Notes: generated from the sequence alone by a model not told the origin. DNA of 64,000 bases from Candidatus Kapaibacterium sp. (GCA_026418625.1 JAOABA010000049.1:178502-242501); one strand, 5' to 3'. Numbered from the stretch's first letter, positions 9,001 through 17,640 are shown. A program made the numbers and translations.

Positions 9001-10299
9001 ATAAGTGAAATAAAGTGGAGCCCAACATCCAAGCATCCTGGAGATTTTACTTGGGTTAATCAGCCTCCTTCTAATTTTATACTCAAAAGAGGTGATAGCT
9101 TAAAGCTCCCTGTTTATTTCACACCTTCCTTTGTAAACGAAAGAATAACTACAGTTGATGTTAGTTCTGATGCTGTAACAGGTCCTGAACCTATTAATTT
9201 TGTTACTACCTCAGATTATGTGGTTGGCTATGGCTATGAAAGTGGAATTGTTAATGATTCAATTAATTATGGTTTGGTTTTATTATGTGATGAACCAGTG
9301 AGACCATTTAGAATAACTAACACAAGTTCTACAACTGACGCTGTAATTGACAGCGTTGTTCTATACTCTGGAGATATTAATAATTTCAGCATAGAAGCAA
9401 ATTTCCCACAAACTATCGGACCAAAACAAACGAGCACTTTTAATGTTAGGTTTAAACCAGACAGAACTGGAAGTTTTAGTGCTTTAGCAAGAATTTATAG
9501 TTCAGATGAGATTGGCGATGATCATTATGTTTTGTTACAAGGTGTAGGATATACAGTTCCAATTTCATTAAAACTAAAAGAATATACAGCAAATGATAAT
9601 TTAGCACCCGGCTTAGTCATACCAATTGAGGTTACCGCTACCAGTGGTAATTGGAATGAAGCTAATGTAAGAGAGATTCAATTTGATATGATTTATGATA
9701 GTAAATGGTTAAAATTTGGTAATGTTGTAAACCTTGGCAGTAACCTTGATAATAGCTGGCAGATTGTAAGTGCAACAGAAACAAAAATTGATGCTAATAA
9801 AAATAAGACAACTGTTAGAGCAAGAGGAACTAACCCTATTTCCGGTAATGGTATTTTATCTTTGTTCCAACCAAGATTCCAAATTATGCTATCTGATATT
9901 AAAGAATTTCCTGTGGATATAGATAATATTACTACTTTTTCAAGAGATGCTTGTGTTACAAGATCTGGAGATCCCGGTAAAGTTGTTATAAACACTTGTG
10001 TTGTTAATTTAAGACCTATTGTATTTAGCAAAGTTCAATATTCTTTACATTCTATAGATCCAAATCCTGTTAGCGGAGAAACAATAAAGATAACCTATGA
10101 TGTTGCTCTTGATGGATTTACAAGGCTCGAGATAATAAATTCTATTGGTGAGCTAATAGGAGTTCCAGTCAGCACTGAACTTGAATCTGGGAGATATGAA
10201 GCGATTGTTCCTATAGAAAATTTAGCCTCAGGTGTTTATTATGTCAGAATGACATCAGGACCATTTACTGATACTAAACCCCTTGTTATTGCGAGATGA
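6034..10299 (+). CDS. Giant secreted IgGFc-binding-like / ASH-repeat protein with T9SS sorting domain
   Basis: This 1,421-residue exported protein starts with a signal peptide at about residues 1-23. Residues of about 30-520 resemble the IgGFc-binding N-terminal domain, with recurring segments such as FLAIPTSACGTDYI, GAGFIVCATEDNT and DKPIGVISFHMRT. From about residue 620 several choice-of-anchor-D (ASH/Hydin-like) beta-sandwich repeats follow, each with a pattern like LLDFKTVRLGNSKTIKAILT. A cohesin-like domain spans about residues 1180-1310. The T9SS type A sorting domain at the end contains SIDPNPVSGE and ASGVYYVRM. It should be secreted by T9SS and surface-attached, perhaps as an adhesin, which is inference. 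An AGGGG ribosome site precedes the ATG. Its C-terminal half is paralogous to the vWA protein at 41270-45895. Confidence 0.85.
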   Translation: MKILYKMSLVAIMLLVFTSILSSKIPTPEQMLFNSAQGREFYIAIPPNEADGQPLGNTQERSIDIYVTSSKNCNVTVEIPGLGYKLTKPVQAMKITTFNTFRNETSFQWEVRESEKVLDLGIHIFADQPISVYVMNTRMVTSDGFLAIPTSACGTDYIHLGYYDFYENITGGGERRGAGFIVCATEDNTRVRIVLKGVGGAYAKTLGGRKIGETWTVTLNKGQIYCVMGDGLTRGQFDISGTRITSDKPIGVISFHMRTLIPSYDLWNGRDMMCEMIPPVTAWGKKYSTVEFKRNDHGDFFRIIAAQDNTTFTAKWYSLTDGRLIGQAGPHKLNKSGDFMEFIEAYVERNVPNTIESIKGTSVWEADKPVLVMQYSYSADWDNAAEFDPFMVLVVPTEQFIPSTVFQTPEGGAEFNTNWFNIIAVGDPNDPNKELLKSIILDGKPVWSIVPQFLYNRIPTTDLYWAKIPMTKGAHVIKGNTKFGGYIYGFSEYNSYGWPAAMAINKLDETDTLPPEYYITGECGDYRIRTTEFRTSKNPNDDPRQVDQGIADIFLLDDSYNYELDLNNFKPFPVTYDHTFFLRVKDKTKDGKAIFQITDRAGNFSVDSVFYKADRLTLNPDLLDFKTVRLGNSKTIKAILTNTGDSAVVVREIKLKLGGDFKITNMSKTPEFTLQPKESIEIEVTYTPSKEGLTPNNKDRDSIDITTKCADFLWPLEGRGVVPRIIVQDWNFGAVVVGKKAFKKDQSGEGLQIQNVGTDVLTITDIIDMTAPFEFKPNYTPSLPIVLQPNEMVYLEDVGFAPTATGPFEINVKFVSDAVGIDDIAILKGVGIIPGPRITSKDWEERRVKTIHDSVIHIYNEGTSKVTVTGVNLGSPSPHFRITRVVPDPSITPVALEPVGNPTGVTDIVVFVQFEPQIEGQLNATVVPEFDPDDNITPGSVVGNLAGFGILPKIEVKGDTLRPAVLVGTQHPKTAYVTIKSTSTTADLFISEIKWSPTSKHPGDFTWVNQPPSNFILKRGDSLKLPVYFTPSFVNERITTVDVSSDAVTGPEPINFVTTSDYVVGYGYESGIVNDSINYGLVLLCDEPVRPFRITNTSSTTDAVIDSVVLYSGDINNFSIEANFPQTIGPKQTSTFNVRFKPDRTGSFSALARIYSSDEIGDDHYVLLQGVGYTVPISLKLKEYTANDNLAPGLVIPIEVTATSGNWNEANVREIQFDMIYDSKWLKFGNVVNLGSNLDNSWQIVSATETKIDANKNKTTVRARGTNPISGNGILSLFQPRFQIMLSDIKEFPVDIDNITTFSRDACVTRSGDPGKVVINTCVVNLRPIVFSKVQYSLHSIDPNPVSGETIKITYDVALDGFTRLEIINSIGELIGVPVSTELESGRYEAIVPIENLASGVYYVRMTSGPFTDTKPLVIAR

Positions 10300-10320
10300 C
10301 AAACTAAAAAATTAATATTA

Positions 10321-10354
10321 AAAAGCTCCCGCACTTAAAAATGCGGGAGTTTTT
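10321..10354. terminator. Intrinsic terminator, convergent
   Basis: An 8-bp GC-rich stem (CTCCCGCA at 10326-10333 with TGCGGGAG at 10342-10349) is flanked by AAAA on the left and TTTTTG on the right. It ends the giant cargo gene and lies directly after the stop codon of the convergent SDR gene, so it can act in both directions. Confidence 0.85.
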
Positions 10355-10355
10355 G

Positions 10356-11084
10356 TTATATATTACCTAATTGAGGTTTAACAATTATTTGTTCCGTCAT
10401 CAATCTTGGATTTAGATTAAGATATATTGCAGATAAAACTACTTCGGCAATATCTTCTGGTTTCATCATTCGATGTGAGTAGTTTTCAAGGCTATCCTTA
10501 TCCCAAATTTCTGTTTCAGTAGCACCCGGAAGGATATCAATAACTTTAATACCAAATTGGCGAACCTCTTCTCTTAAACTATTACTCATAGAGCTTAGTG
10601 CTGCTTTAGAAGCACCATAAATTGTTCCAGCAGGAAAATTGCTGATAGCTGCAATTGATGAAATATTTATTATCATCCCAAATTGATTTTTAATCATTTC
10701 TGGTAATACTGATTGGATGCAGAAATAACTTCCTTTAAAATTAACTGACATTGTTTTATCAAAGTCCTCAGGTGTTATTTCAATTAATTCCTTAAAAATT
10801 CCGATACCGGCATTATTGATAAGAATGTCAACTTTTCCAAATAATGAAATTATTCGGGAATAAATTTTTCTAATTTCATCATAATTTGATATTTCGAAAG
10901 GAAAGAACAACACATTTGAAAAATTTGAGAATTCATTAACCATATTCTGAAATGACTCTTTGGTTGAGGCACTTAATATTAAATTAGCATTAGTAGAAAC
11001 TAATCTCTCCGCTACTGCTTTCCCAATACCTCTACTTGCACCAGTTAGCCAGATTGTTAGTTTGCTTAAATCTAAATTCAGCAT
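10356..11084 (-). CDS. Short-chain dehydrogenase/reductase
   Basis: This 242-residue classical SDR has the cofactor motif TGASRGIG near residue 14. NNAGIGIF is at about residue 90, the catalytic Ser is in NISSIAA near 138, and Tyr and Lys are in YGASKAAL near 151. PGATETEIW follows the active site. It resembles 3-oxoacyl-ACP reductase or YdfG-like dehydrogenases, but the substrate cannot be assigned. I chose the ATG at 11084; the upstream TTG at 11132 would only add a poorly conserved extension. It is divergent from the OmpA-family gene with about 60 bases between starts, and convergent with the giant cargo gene across a terminator. Confidence 0.85.
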   Translation of the reverse strand: MLNLDLSKLTIWLTGASRGIGKAVAERLVSTNANLILSASTKESFQNMVNEFSNFSNVLFFPFEISNYDEIRKIYSRIISLFGKVDILINNAGIGIFKELIEITPEDFDKTMSVNFKGSYFCIQSVLPEMIKNQFGMIINISSIAAISNFPAGTIYGASKAALSSMSNSLREEVRQFGIKVIDILPGATETEIWDKDSLENYSHRMMKPEDIAEVVLSAIYLNLNPRLMTEQIIVKPQLGNI

Positions 11085-11143
11085 AATTATTGATAAATAA
11101 ATATTTTGTAAATTGTTACTGCAAAATAACAAGTTTTTTTTAA

Positions 11144-13336
11144 ATGAATTTTGTAAAAATATTCAGTTTACGGCTTAAAACTAAAATATTGATAATATTT
11201 TTTCTGTTTTTTAATTATAATAGTTATTCAGAAGACGTAGACTCAGTAAAGAAAGAATATCCTAAAATTGGCTCAGTCCTAAATGTCTCTTATAATTTTA
11301 GCTTTGCCGACATAAGATTATTACCATCAATTAAGGATAGTATACCAAGATTTGCTTTTGGTGAGAATTATGGTATGATTTTAGGAGTATATTACGAACA
11401 TCCATTTAATAACAAATATGCTTTAATGTTTCAGGGTTTATATTCTGTTCATTTTGCTGATATCTATACTAATTTAGCTTCAAGTATAATTTTAAATAAT
11501 CAAACATATAATTTTGCATCTCGGCATAAATTATCAACAGATCTGACATCCTTACTTTTTGAGCCTTTGCTTAAGGTTCTTTTAGTCGATAAATTATCTT
11601 TCCTTGGTGGATTTAATATAGGTTTGAGATTCGAAAGAATTGTTGAACATGAAGAAACAATAATAAGTCCAGAGGGTTTTACTTTCCCCGATGGTTTCAA
11701 AACAAGAAATCACGATAATAATTTAATACCAATTGATGGTTTTAGAGCTGCCTTGGTCGCAGGACTGATATATGATATACCTATTGATATTAATGAAAAA
11801 TTTATTGTTTCACCTCAATTCACTTTTAGTTATGGTTTTTCTGACGTTGCAAAAAATTTTTCTTGGGATGTAAATTCCCTACGAACCGGATTAGTTTTGA
11901 AATATGTTCCCTTATCTGAAAAAAAATCAAAACCAAAACCTGAATTTCAGATTGAAAATATTGAATTGATTGATACAATTAAAATTAGGTTACCTGATAT
12001 CGAAAATAATATATTTGTTGAAGGTAAAATCAATAATTATCTTGATACAATTATTGTTGGGAACATAAAAAAGATATCTGCCGTGGCTTTGAAAGTAGAT
12101 ACTTTATTTATACCTGATACATTGAAAAAGAAAAAAATAGAAGATGAACCATTATCAGTCTGGGTTTCAAGCGAATCATCTGGTATCTTCCCTATCAGCG
12201 AAATTAGAATTGAAGATTTCCTCTCAATTATTGTTCAACCATTACTTAATTACGTCTTTTTTTATGAAAATTCTGCAGAAATTCCAAATAGATACATAAA
12301 ATATACTAAAGAAAAATTAAACAAATTTAATTTTAAGGATTTAACTAATAAACCCACTTTAGAAGTATACAATAACATTCTAAATATTTTAGGTTGGAGA
12401 TTAAAGAACAAACCAAAATCCAAAATAACTCTCACTGGTTGTAATGCAGGAAAAGACTTTGAAGATCCCTCTATTTCTGAGAAGAGAGCAAATGCTGTTA
12501 AAAACTATTTGGTGGATGTCTGGGAAATTGACCCAAGACGAATCCAAGTTAAATATCGAAACCTTCCCCTAAAAAGTTCTACTCTAAACGATACTGACGG
12601 TGTTGCTGAAAATAGAAGGGTTGAAATCACTTCTGATGACTGGGATTTAGTAGCTCCATTGTTTCTAAGTGATACACTAAGATTTGTTTCTCCATTGTTT
12701 TTAAAATTTAATATAGATTACAAAAAAAGGTCAAACATAGAGAAATGGTCTGTTTCAATCTTTAACGATGATAAAGTTATAAAAAAATTCGAGGGTAATG
12801 GTAAATTGCCTGATACAATATTATGGGAAATGAATGAAAGGCAGGATGTAATTAATGATATCAAAAAGGGGTTTTACTTTCAAGTTGAAGCAGTTGATAA
12901 AAATAACAAGATAATTAGAAGCAACGTTGAGAATATTAATGTAGATCACATAACTGTTTATAAAAAGTTATTAATTCAAGAAGGTGACAAACGAATAGAT
13001 AGGTATAGCTTGATATTATTTGATTTTAATGCAGCTAATCTTGGCACTACAAATTCGAAAATTATGGACTATATAAATTCTAATATTAATGATAATTCTA
13101 CTGTTCTCGTTGAAGGTTTTACTGATAGGGTTGGCGATGAGGATTATAATCTTGAATTATCAAAGAGAAGGGCTCTGACAGTCTGGAAATTAATAAATGC
13201 CAAGATAAAATCTTATATGGGCTTTGGTGAGAGCAACCTCCTATATGACAACAATTTACCTGAAGGCAGATTTTATAGCAGAACAGTCAGAGTAAATGTT
13301 GAAACTCCAATAATGAATAATTTTGAATTCAAGTAA
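11144..13336 (+). CDS. Outer-membrane protein with two OmpA-like domains
   Basis: This 730-residue envelope protein has a signal peptide at about residues 1-29. A region of about 240 residues with alternating beta-strand character follows, resembling an outer-membrane barrel (YYEHPFNNKYALMFQG). The middle is less structured. Two OmpA C-terminal-type domains are visible. The first, at about 370-500, contains TGCNAGKD and SEKRANAVKNYL. The second, at about 625-725, contains VEGFTDRVGDEDYN and LSKRRALTVWKLI. The second keeps the Asp and Arg expected for diaminopimelate binding. In the first, the Asp position reads Cys-Asn, so binding there may be lost. It probably links the outer membrane to peptidoglycan. 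Confidence 0.8.
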   Translation: MNFVKIFSLRLKTKILIIFFLFFNYNSYSEDVDSVKKEYPKIGSVLNVSYNFSFADIRLLPSIKDSIPRFAFGENYGMILGVYYEHPFNNKYALMFQGLYSVHFADIYTNLASSIILNNQTYNFASRHKLSTDLTSLLFEPLLKVLLVDKLSFLGGFNIGLRFERIVEHEETIISPEGFTFPDGFKTRNHDNNLIPIDGFRAALVAGLIYDIPIDINEKFIVSPQFTFSYGFSDVAKNFSWDVNSLRTGLVLKYVPLSEKKSKPKPEFQIENIELIDTIKIRLPDIENNIFVEGKINNYLDTIIVGNIKKISAVALKVDTLFIPDTLKKKKIEDEPLSVWVSSESSGIFPISEIRIEDFLSIIVQPLLNYVFFYENSAEIPNRYIKYTKEKLNKFNFKDLTNKPTLEVYNNILNILGWRLKNKPKSKITLTGCNAGKDFEDPSISEKRANAVKNYLVDVWEIDPRRIQVKYRNLPLKSSTLNDTDGVAENRRVEITSDDWDLVAPLFLSDTLRFVSPLFLKFNIDYKKRSNIEKWSVSIFNDDKVIKKFEGNGKLPDTILWEMNERQDVINDIKKGFYFQVEAVDKNNKIIRSNVENINVDHITVYKKLLIQEGDKRIDRYSLILFDFNAANLGTTNSKIMDYINSNINDNSTVLVEGFTDRVGDEDYNLELSKRRALTVWKLINAKIKSYMGFGESNLLYDNNLPEGRFYSRTVRVNVETPIMNNFEFK

Positions 13337-13357
13337 AATAAATCCAATTTATTTGAA

Positions 13358-14509
13358 TTATGCAGGGTTTAAAATAAAAATTATTATAAACAATAGGAAA
13401 ACAGAACCTATTACCAGTCTGGCTATTTTAATGTCTTTTTCTTTTATTGCCTTCCAAGCATAGGCTAATGCATAACATACTATCCACAAAGCAATGATAA
13501 TTAAGAACGCACCGAACCAATCAAGGCGATTTCCAACGAAATATTTCATTCCAAAATTTGCAACTGAACCATAAACAACTAATAAATGAAAAGTATAAAC
13601 AAAAAGCGATTCTTGACCGAATAGACGGAGGGTTTTTCCTATTTGATTATTTTTATAACTATTCTCAATCAAATATAGGAAAGAGAAAACCCAAATAGCA
13701 CAACTCAATCTGAAAAGAAAATGAGCCGGGTTTGAAATCCACCATTCCTTAAAAGAATTAGTGTAGTTTGTTAAATCCCTTGTGAAAAACAGAATAAACA
13801 TTAAAACAAAAAATATTGAAAAAAGCCAGATGCTAAGCTTTTTTTTGTTTTCTGAACTCATTAAAAATGCCGTCAGAGCTGCTCCACCAAAAAAATACCC
13901 ACTCCAAGGAAATAATGGAAATTTTGATACAGGATATTTCGCAAAAAGTGTTCCAATAAAAGGTGGTAAACTTGCCATTGCATCCCAAGATAGAACTATA
14001 GGAGCCAAAAAACCAAAGAAAATACTTAAAACCAAAAATATATACGGGAGAATTTTGAAATTTGGGACCAAAAATACTATGATTAAGGCTAAAAGAGATG
14101 AATAAACAATTGTCTGTAAAATGTCTATTTGAAAAAAGCTTATCCAGTTTTCTGGAGTTAATTTATACAATCTTTCCAAAGATAATGCTGGAAAGTGGAG
14201 CCAATAAGCTATTACTAAGATTAGACCAAGTCTTCTTAAATATGCCCAAAGAGGCGGTTTAAAACTTCTATAATCATTCAACTTTTTCATTGACGCTAAC
14301 CAAAAACCAGCACCGGCACAGAATAAGAAACTGACAGCGACCATTCCATTTGAAATATTTAGAAGAGTATAGAAACTTCCAGCTTTGTAATGATTTGCCA
14401 AAACAACATCAATGACGTGAGTTTCGACCATCCATAATACAGCTATTCCCCGCATTACATCAATAAATGTAAGTCTTTCCTTTTTTGCTTCTATTACTGT
14501 TGAATTCAT
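13358..14509 (-). CDS. Multipass acyltransferase, HGSNAT/DUF1624-like
   Basis: This 383-residue integral membrane protein has about ten hydrophobic segments. The N-terminal motif RLTFIDVMRGIAVLWMVETH resembles the catalytic domain of heparan-alpha-glucosaminide N-acetyltransferase-like proteins (DUF1624) and the related acyltransferase-3 superfamily, in which a membrane His takes part in acyl transfer. FLFCAGAGFWLAS follows in the next helices. It would use a cytosolic acyl donor to modify a sugar or lipid carrier, which is inference. It is convergent with the OmpA-family gene (21 bases between stops). The ATG at 14509 is the natural start. Confidence 0.7.
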   Translation of the reverse strand: MNSTVIEAKKERLTFIDVMRGIAVLWMVETHVIDVVLANHYKAGSFYTLLNISNGMVAVSFLFCAGAGFWLASMKKLNDYRSFKPPLWAYLRRLGLILVIAYWLHFPALSLERLYKLTPENWISFFQIDILQTIVYSSLLALIIVFLVPNFKILPYIFLVLSIFFGFLAPIVLSWDAMASLPPFIGTLFAKYPVSKFPLFPWSGYFFGGAALTAFLMSSENKKKLSIWLFSIFFVLMFILFFTRDLTNYTNSFKEWWISNPAHFLFRLSCAIWVFSFLYLIENSYKNNQIGKTLRLFGQESLFVYTFHLLVVYGSVANFGMKYFVGNRLDWFGAFLIIIALWIVCYALAYAWKAIKEKDIKIARLVIGSVFLLFIIIFILNPA

Positions 14510-14838
14510 AAATCTTGAAAAAAATTATTAAAATAATTATGAATTTTTTAAATTAATAAATCTTAATCAAAAATTTTAAAATTATTTTCTTTTTATAACC
14601 TATCCATACTACTTTACAAAAAAATTCCGAAACTAAATTATAGCAAAAAACAGGAAAAATTTAATTAAATATTCCCATAAATCTTAAATTGCTCTGAAAT
14701 AAGCACTATAGTTACATTAATTAATAACTACATTATTTTATAATTTGAAACGTGTTTCTCTTTCGTTTTAAAGTCAATTAGTATAATCATTTATGAGTAG
14801 CTTAATCAAACTACTCAATTTTTTATTTTAAAAATGGT
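14510..14838. other. AT-rich divergent intergenic region
   Basis: This 329-base spacer separates the divergent acyltransferase and DUF368 genes. I see no ORF, repeat or strong hairpin in it. TATAAT occurs near 14781 on the plus strand, but without a convincing upstream box. It presumably holds both promoters. Confidence 0.5.
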
Positions 14839-15825
14839 ATGAGCAAAGAAAAAGAATTAGTAGAACAAAAAGCAAATAATCGAAAATTAAAGGATTATAT
14901 CAGAATTTTTGGTGTTGGGGTAGCAATGGGCTCGGCTGATATCGTTCCGGGAGTTTCGGGTGGAACGATGGCTTTTATTCTTGGTATTTATGAAGAATTA
15001 CTAACAACCATTAAATCATTTAATATTAAATTTCTTAAGCTATTATTTTCTTTCAAGATTAAAGAAGCTCTCGAACACGTAAATTATAAATTCCTAATTT
15101 CTTTGCTATTAGGTCTTGGCGGTGCATTGCTTTCATTAGCTCATATCATAAGTTGGCTTTTGGAAAATGAACCGGTTCTGATTTTTTCGTTCTTTTTTGG
15201 TCTTGTTTTAGCTTCGATAGTTTCTGTTAGCTCACACGTCCGATGGAATATTCCAATGATAATTACGTTCATTGTCGGAACTGCAATTGCTTATTTTACT
15301 GTCAGACTTATGCCTATGAATATGCCAAATGACCCGCTAACACTCTTTTGGACTGCCAGTGTTGCTATTATGGCAATGATTCTTCCCGGAATTTCAGGTT
15401 CATTTATTCTTTTCATTTTAGGTCAGTATAAATTCATTCTTGATGCTGTCAAATCATTTGACATAATTACTCTTTTACCAGTTGCCGCAGGTATTTTGGT
15501 TGGTATAATGACTTTTTCAAGAATTCTGACTTGGCTTCTGAAACACCACAAAAATATAACAATCACCCTCCTTGTTGGATTTATGATGGGTTCTCTTTGG
15601 AAAATTTGGCCCTTTCGTATAGTTCTCGAAACAGCCACAAAACCAAATGGAGATATTATACCTATAAAAGAAACAGTGATTTTGCCTGATATTAGCTCCG
15701 GAATATTTTGGATTGCATTATTTCTATGTATTATTGGAGTAATTTTGATCAGTATAATTGACCATTTAGAGTCAAAGAATAATCCAATAATCAAGATTTT
15801 TATCAATAATAAAGCTAAAAAGTAA
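14839..15825 (+). CDS. DUF368 membrane protein, polyprenyl-phosphate transporter (PopT-like)
   Basis: This 328-residue multipass membrane protein belongs to the DUF368 family. It has the two family signatures: GSADIVPGVSGGTMAFILG near residue 32 and MILPGISGSFILFILGQY near residue 180, which reflect an internal duplication. DUF368 and DedA proteins have been shown in other bacteria to recycle undecaprenyl phosphate across the cytoplasmic membrane, so the same role in cell-envelope synthesis is likely here. The basic, charged N-terminus is cytosolic. It is separated from the downstream asparaginase-like gene by 132 bases with its own candidate promoter. Confidence 0.85.
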   Translation: MSKEKELVEQKANNRKLKDYIRIFGVGVAMGSADIVPGVSGGTMAFILGIYEELLTTIKSFNIKFLKLLFSFKIKEALEHVNYKFLISLLLGLGGALLSLAHIISWLLENEPVLIFSFFFGLVLASIVSVSSHVRWNIPMIITFIVGTAIAYFTVRLMPMNMPNDPLTLFWTASVAIMAMILPGISGSFILFILGQYKFILDAVKSFDIITLLPVAAGILVGIMTFSRILTWLLKHHKNITITLLVGFMMGSLWKIWPFRIVLETATKPNGDIIPIKETVILPDISSGIFWIALFLCIIGVILISIIDHLESKNNPIIKIFINNKAKK

Positions 15826-15892
15826 CAAATTTTTATTTGTTAAATTTTAATTCCCTATTTTTCAACTTCCGGTAAGAAAAAATTTACCCACC

Positions 15893-15926
15893 TTTGTTAC
15901 AATGAAAAAAATAATTATTATTTTTG
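15893..15926 (+). promoter_or_regulatory. Bacteroidota-type promoter upstream of the asparaginase-like gene
   Basis: TTTG at 15893-15896 and TATTTTTG at 15919-15926 are separated by 22 bases, matching the TTTG/TAnnTTTG consensus. The expected start site near 15931 leaves a leader of about 27 bases to the ATG at 15958. Confidence 0.45.
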
Positions 15927-15957
15927 TTTAGATATTTTTTATTAATAATTAATTACT

Positions 15958-16455
15958 ATGTTCATAAGAATTTTTGTTACTGGTGGCACATTCGACAAAG
16001 AATACAACGAGCTTGATGGGTCACTTTATTTCAAAGACACACACCTTAACGAAATGCTCAAGCTTGGAAGATGCAGAGTCCCTATTGAAATCAGAACCTT
16101 AATGATGATGGACAGTATCTATATGACTGAACAGGATAGGGAACTAATAGCCATAAATTGCCAGAAAAGCGAGACTGATAAAATCATAATTACACACGGA
16201 ACCGATACAATGGTTGACACTGCAACTGTTATCGCTCAAAAAGTTAAAGATAAAACAATAGTCCTCACTGGTGCTATGATTCCATATAAATTTGGAAGTT
16301 CAGACGGTCTTTTTAACCTTGGTGCCGCAATTGCCTTTGTTCAAACTCTACCAAAAGGTGTCTATATAGCAATGAATGGCAGATATTTCACTTGGGATAA
16401 CTGCAGAAAAAATAAGCAGATCGGTGAATTCGAGGAGATAAATATAATTCAATAA
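15958..16455 (+). CDS. Single-domain asparaginase-like protein
   Basis: This 165-residue protein matches only the N-terminal domain of L-asparaginase I/II. The two catalytic Thr motifs are present: VTGGTFDKEY near residue 8 and THGTDTMVDTA near residue 79. LTGAMIPYKFGSSDG also fits. Full-length asparaginases are about 330 residues, with a C-terminal domain that completes the active site in a dimer. Here the stop is clean and no C-terminal remnant follows, so it looks like the stand-alone half-size family and not a truncation. There is no signal peptide. The stop is 12 bases before the ATG of a secreted jelly-roll protein. Confidence 0.85.
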   Translation: MFIRIFVTGGTFDKEYNELDGSLYFKDTHLNEMLKLGRCRVPIEIRTLMMMDSIYMTEQDRELIAINCQKSETDKIIITHGTDTMVDTATVIAQKVKDKTIVLTGAMIPYKFGSSDGLFNLGAAIAFVQTLPKGVYIAMNGRYFTWDNCRKNKQIGEFEEINIIQ

Positions 16456-16467
16456 ATAGCTTTGATT

Positions 16468-17640
16468 ATGTCATTTTTTAGAATTTTAATATTATCATTA
16501 TTGAACATTCTAATTCTGTATTCATCAGAGCCGAAAATCCTATTTATTGAAACTTTCGAAGATAACAATTTCGCTTCCCGAGGATGGTACGATCACCTTA
16601 GAGGAAAAATTACTTCAGATGAACATATTGAAGGAAGCAACTATTCTTTAGAGTTAAAATTCATAAAAGGAGAAACAACACCGGAAGGTGGAACACCGGG
16701 ACGAGTTTTGTTTGAAGAAACCGATGAAGTTTGTATTTCATATTATGTTAAATATAGTAAAAACTTTATTGGCTCTGGTAAAAGCTACCATCCTCATGAA
16801 TTTCATTTTATTACAAATAAAGATAGTAAATGGGTTGGACCAGCATTTACTCACCTTACAACTTACATAGAGCAGAATAATGGTTATCCCCTGCTTGCTA
16901 TCCAAGATGGAGAAAACATTGACCAATCAAGAGTTGGTCAAAATCTTGTAGGAATTACTGAAAATCGTTCTGTTGCGGGTTGTAACGGCTCCAGTGATGG
17001 CTATCCGGACGATTGTTATAAGTCTGGTGATAGATATGTTAATGGTAAACAATGGAAAACAAAACAGAAATTTTTCTCTGATGAACAGGGAAAATATTAT
17101 AAGAATGACTGGCACCATATAATAGCCTACTTTAAACTTAATTCAATTCTCGATGGTATTGGAATTAATGATGGTATCTTAAAATACTGGTTCGATGGTG
17201 AGTTAATTCTTGATTACAACAATGTTACATTGCGAACAGGGAAGCATCCCGATATGAAATTCAATCAATTCCTTCTTGCTCCTTATATTGGTGATGGTTC
17301 GCCTATTGACCAGACAATGTGGATTGATAATTTAACCATTTCTACTAAACCAATTATATCGTCAGTAAAAAATAATATTTTTGTTCCACAAATACTTATC
17401 TCCCCCAACCCTGCTTCAGATTATATCGAAATAAATTGTGATGTAGAGTCAGGTCTTAGACCTGTCTCTGCTAACGAAATAAATATTTATAACATCCTTG
17501 GGGAATGTGTTTTATCCACCCCGGCACTTCGTGCCACCCCTCATGAGGGGATTTTTAGGATTGATATTTCGAATTTGCCCAATGGCTCATATTTTATAAA
17601 TGTTGGAAATTACTATGGAAAATTTATGGTGCTGAGATGA
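16468..17640 (+). CDS. Secreted jelly-roll (polysaccharide-lyase/lectin-like) protein with T9SS sorting domain
   Basis: This protein of about 390 residues has a signal peptide (MSFFRILILSLLNILILYSS). A beta-rich domain of about 270 residues follows, starting FIETFEDNNFASRGWYD. Its pattern, including WHHIIAYFKLN, YWFDGELILD and MWIDNLTIST, resembles concanavalin A-like jelly-roll domains of polysaccharide lyases and lectins. I cannot name a catalytic family. The last 80 residues are a T9SS type A sorting domain (ISPNPASDYIEI, IYNILGECVLS, ISNLPNGSYF). The sorting-domain coding region carries palindromes at 17445-17469 and 17523-17550 and is nearly identical to the end of the next gene. The ATG at 16468 is preferred over the TTG at 16462. 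Confidence 0.75.
   Translation: MSFFRILILSLLNILILYSSEPKILFIETFEDNNFASRGWYDHLRGKITSDEHIEGSNYSLELKFIKGETTPEGGTPGRVLFEETDEVCISYYVKYSKNFIGSGKSYHPHEFHFITNKDSKWVGPAFTHLTTYIEQNNGYPLLAIQDGENIDQSRVGQNLVGITENRSVAGCNGSSDGYPDDCYKSGDRYVNGKQWKTKQKFFSDEQGKYYKNDWHHIIAYFKLNSILDGIGINDGILKYWFDGELILDYNNVTLRTGKHPDMKFNQFLLAPYIGDGSPIDQTMWIDNLTISTKPIISSVKNNIFVPQILISPNPASDYIEINCDVESGLRPVSANEINIYNILGECVLSTPALRATPHEGIFRIDISNLPNGSYFINVGNYYGKFMVLR
17445..17469. repeat. In-frame palindrome within sorting-domain coding sequence, copy 1
   Basis: AGAGTCAGGTC pairs with GACCTGTCTCT around a TTA loop, with one mismatch in 11 pairs. It encodes residues between the YIEIN and INIYN strands of the sorting domain. An identical copy lies at 19829-19853. 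The ends resemble the GTAGAGAC/GTCTCTAC ends of the palindrome at 22364. Confidence 0.8.
17523..17550. repeat. In-frame double palindrome in the sorting-domain loop, copy 1
   Basis: GGCAC-TTC-GTGCC is followed one base later by the perfect palindrome CCCCTCATGAGGGG. Both are translated, giving PALRATPHEG, between the LGECVLS strand and the DISNLPNG strand. Confidence 0.8.

Noticed and set aside
17445..17469. The sorting-domain palindromes as transcription terminators
   Set aside because: They lie inside open reading frames well before the stops and lack T-runs.
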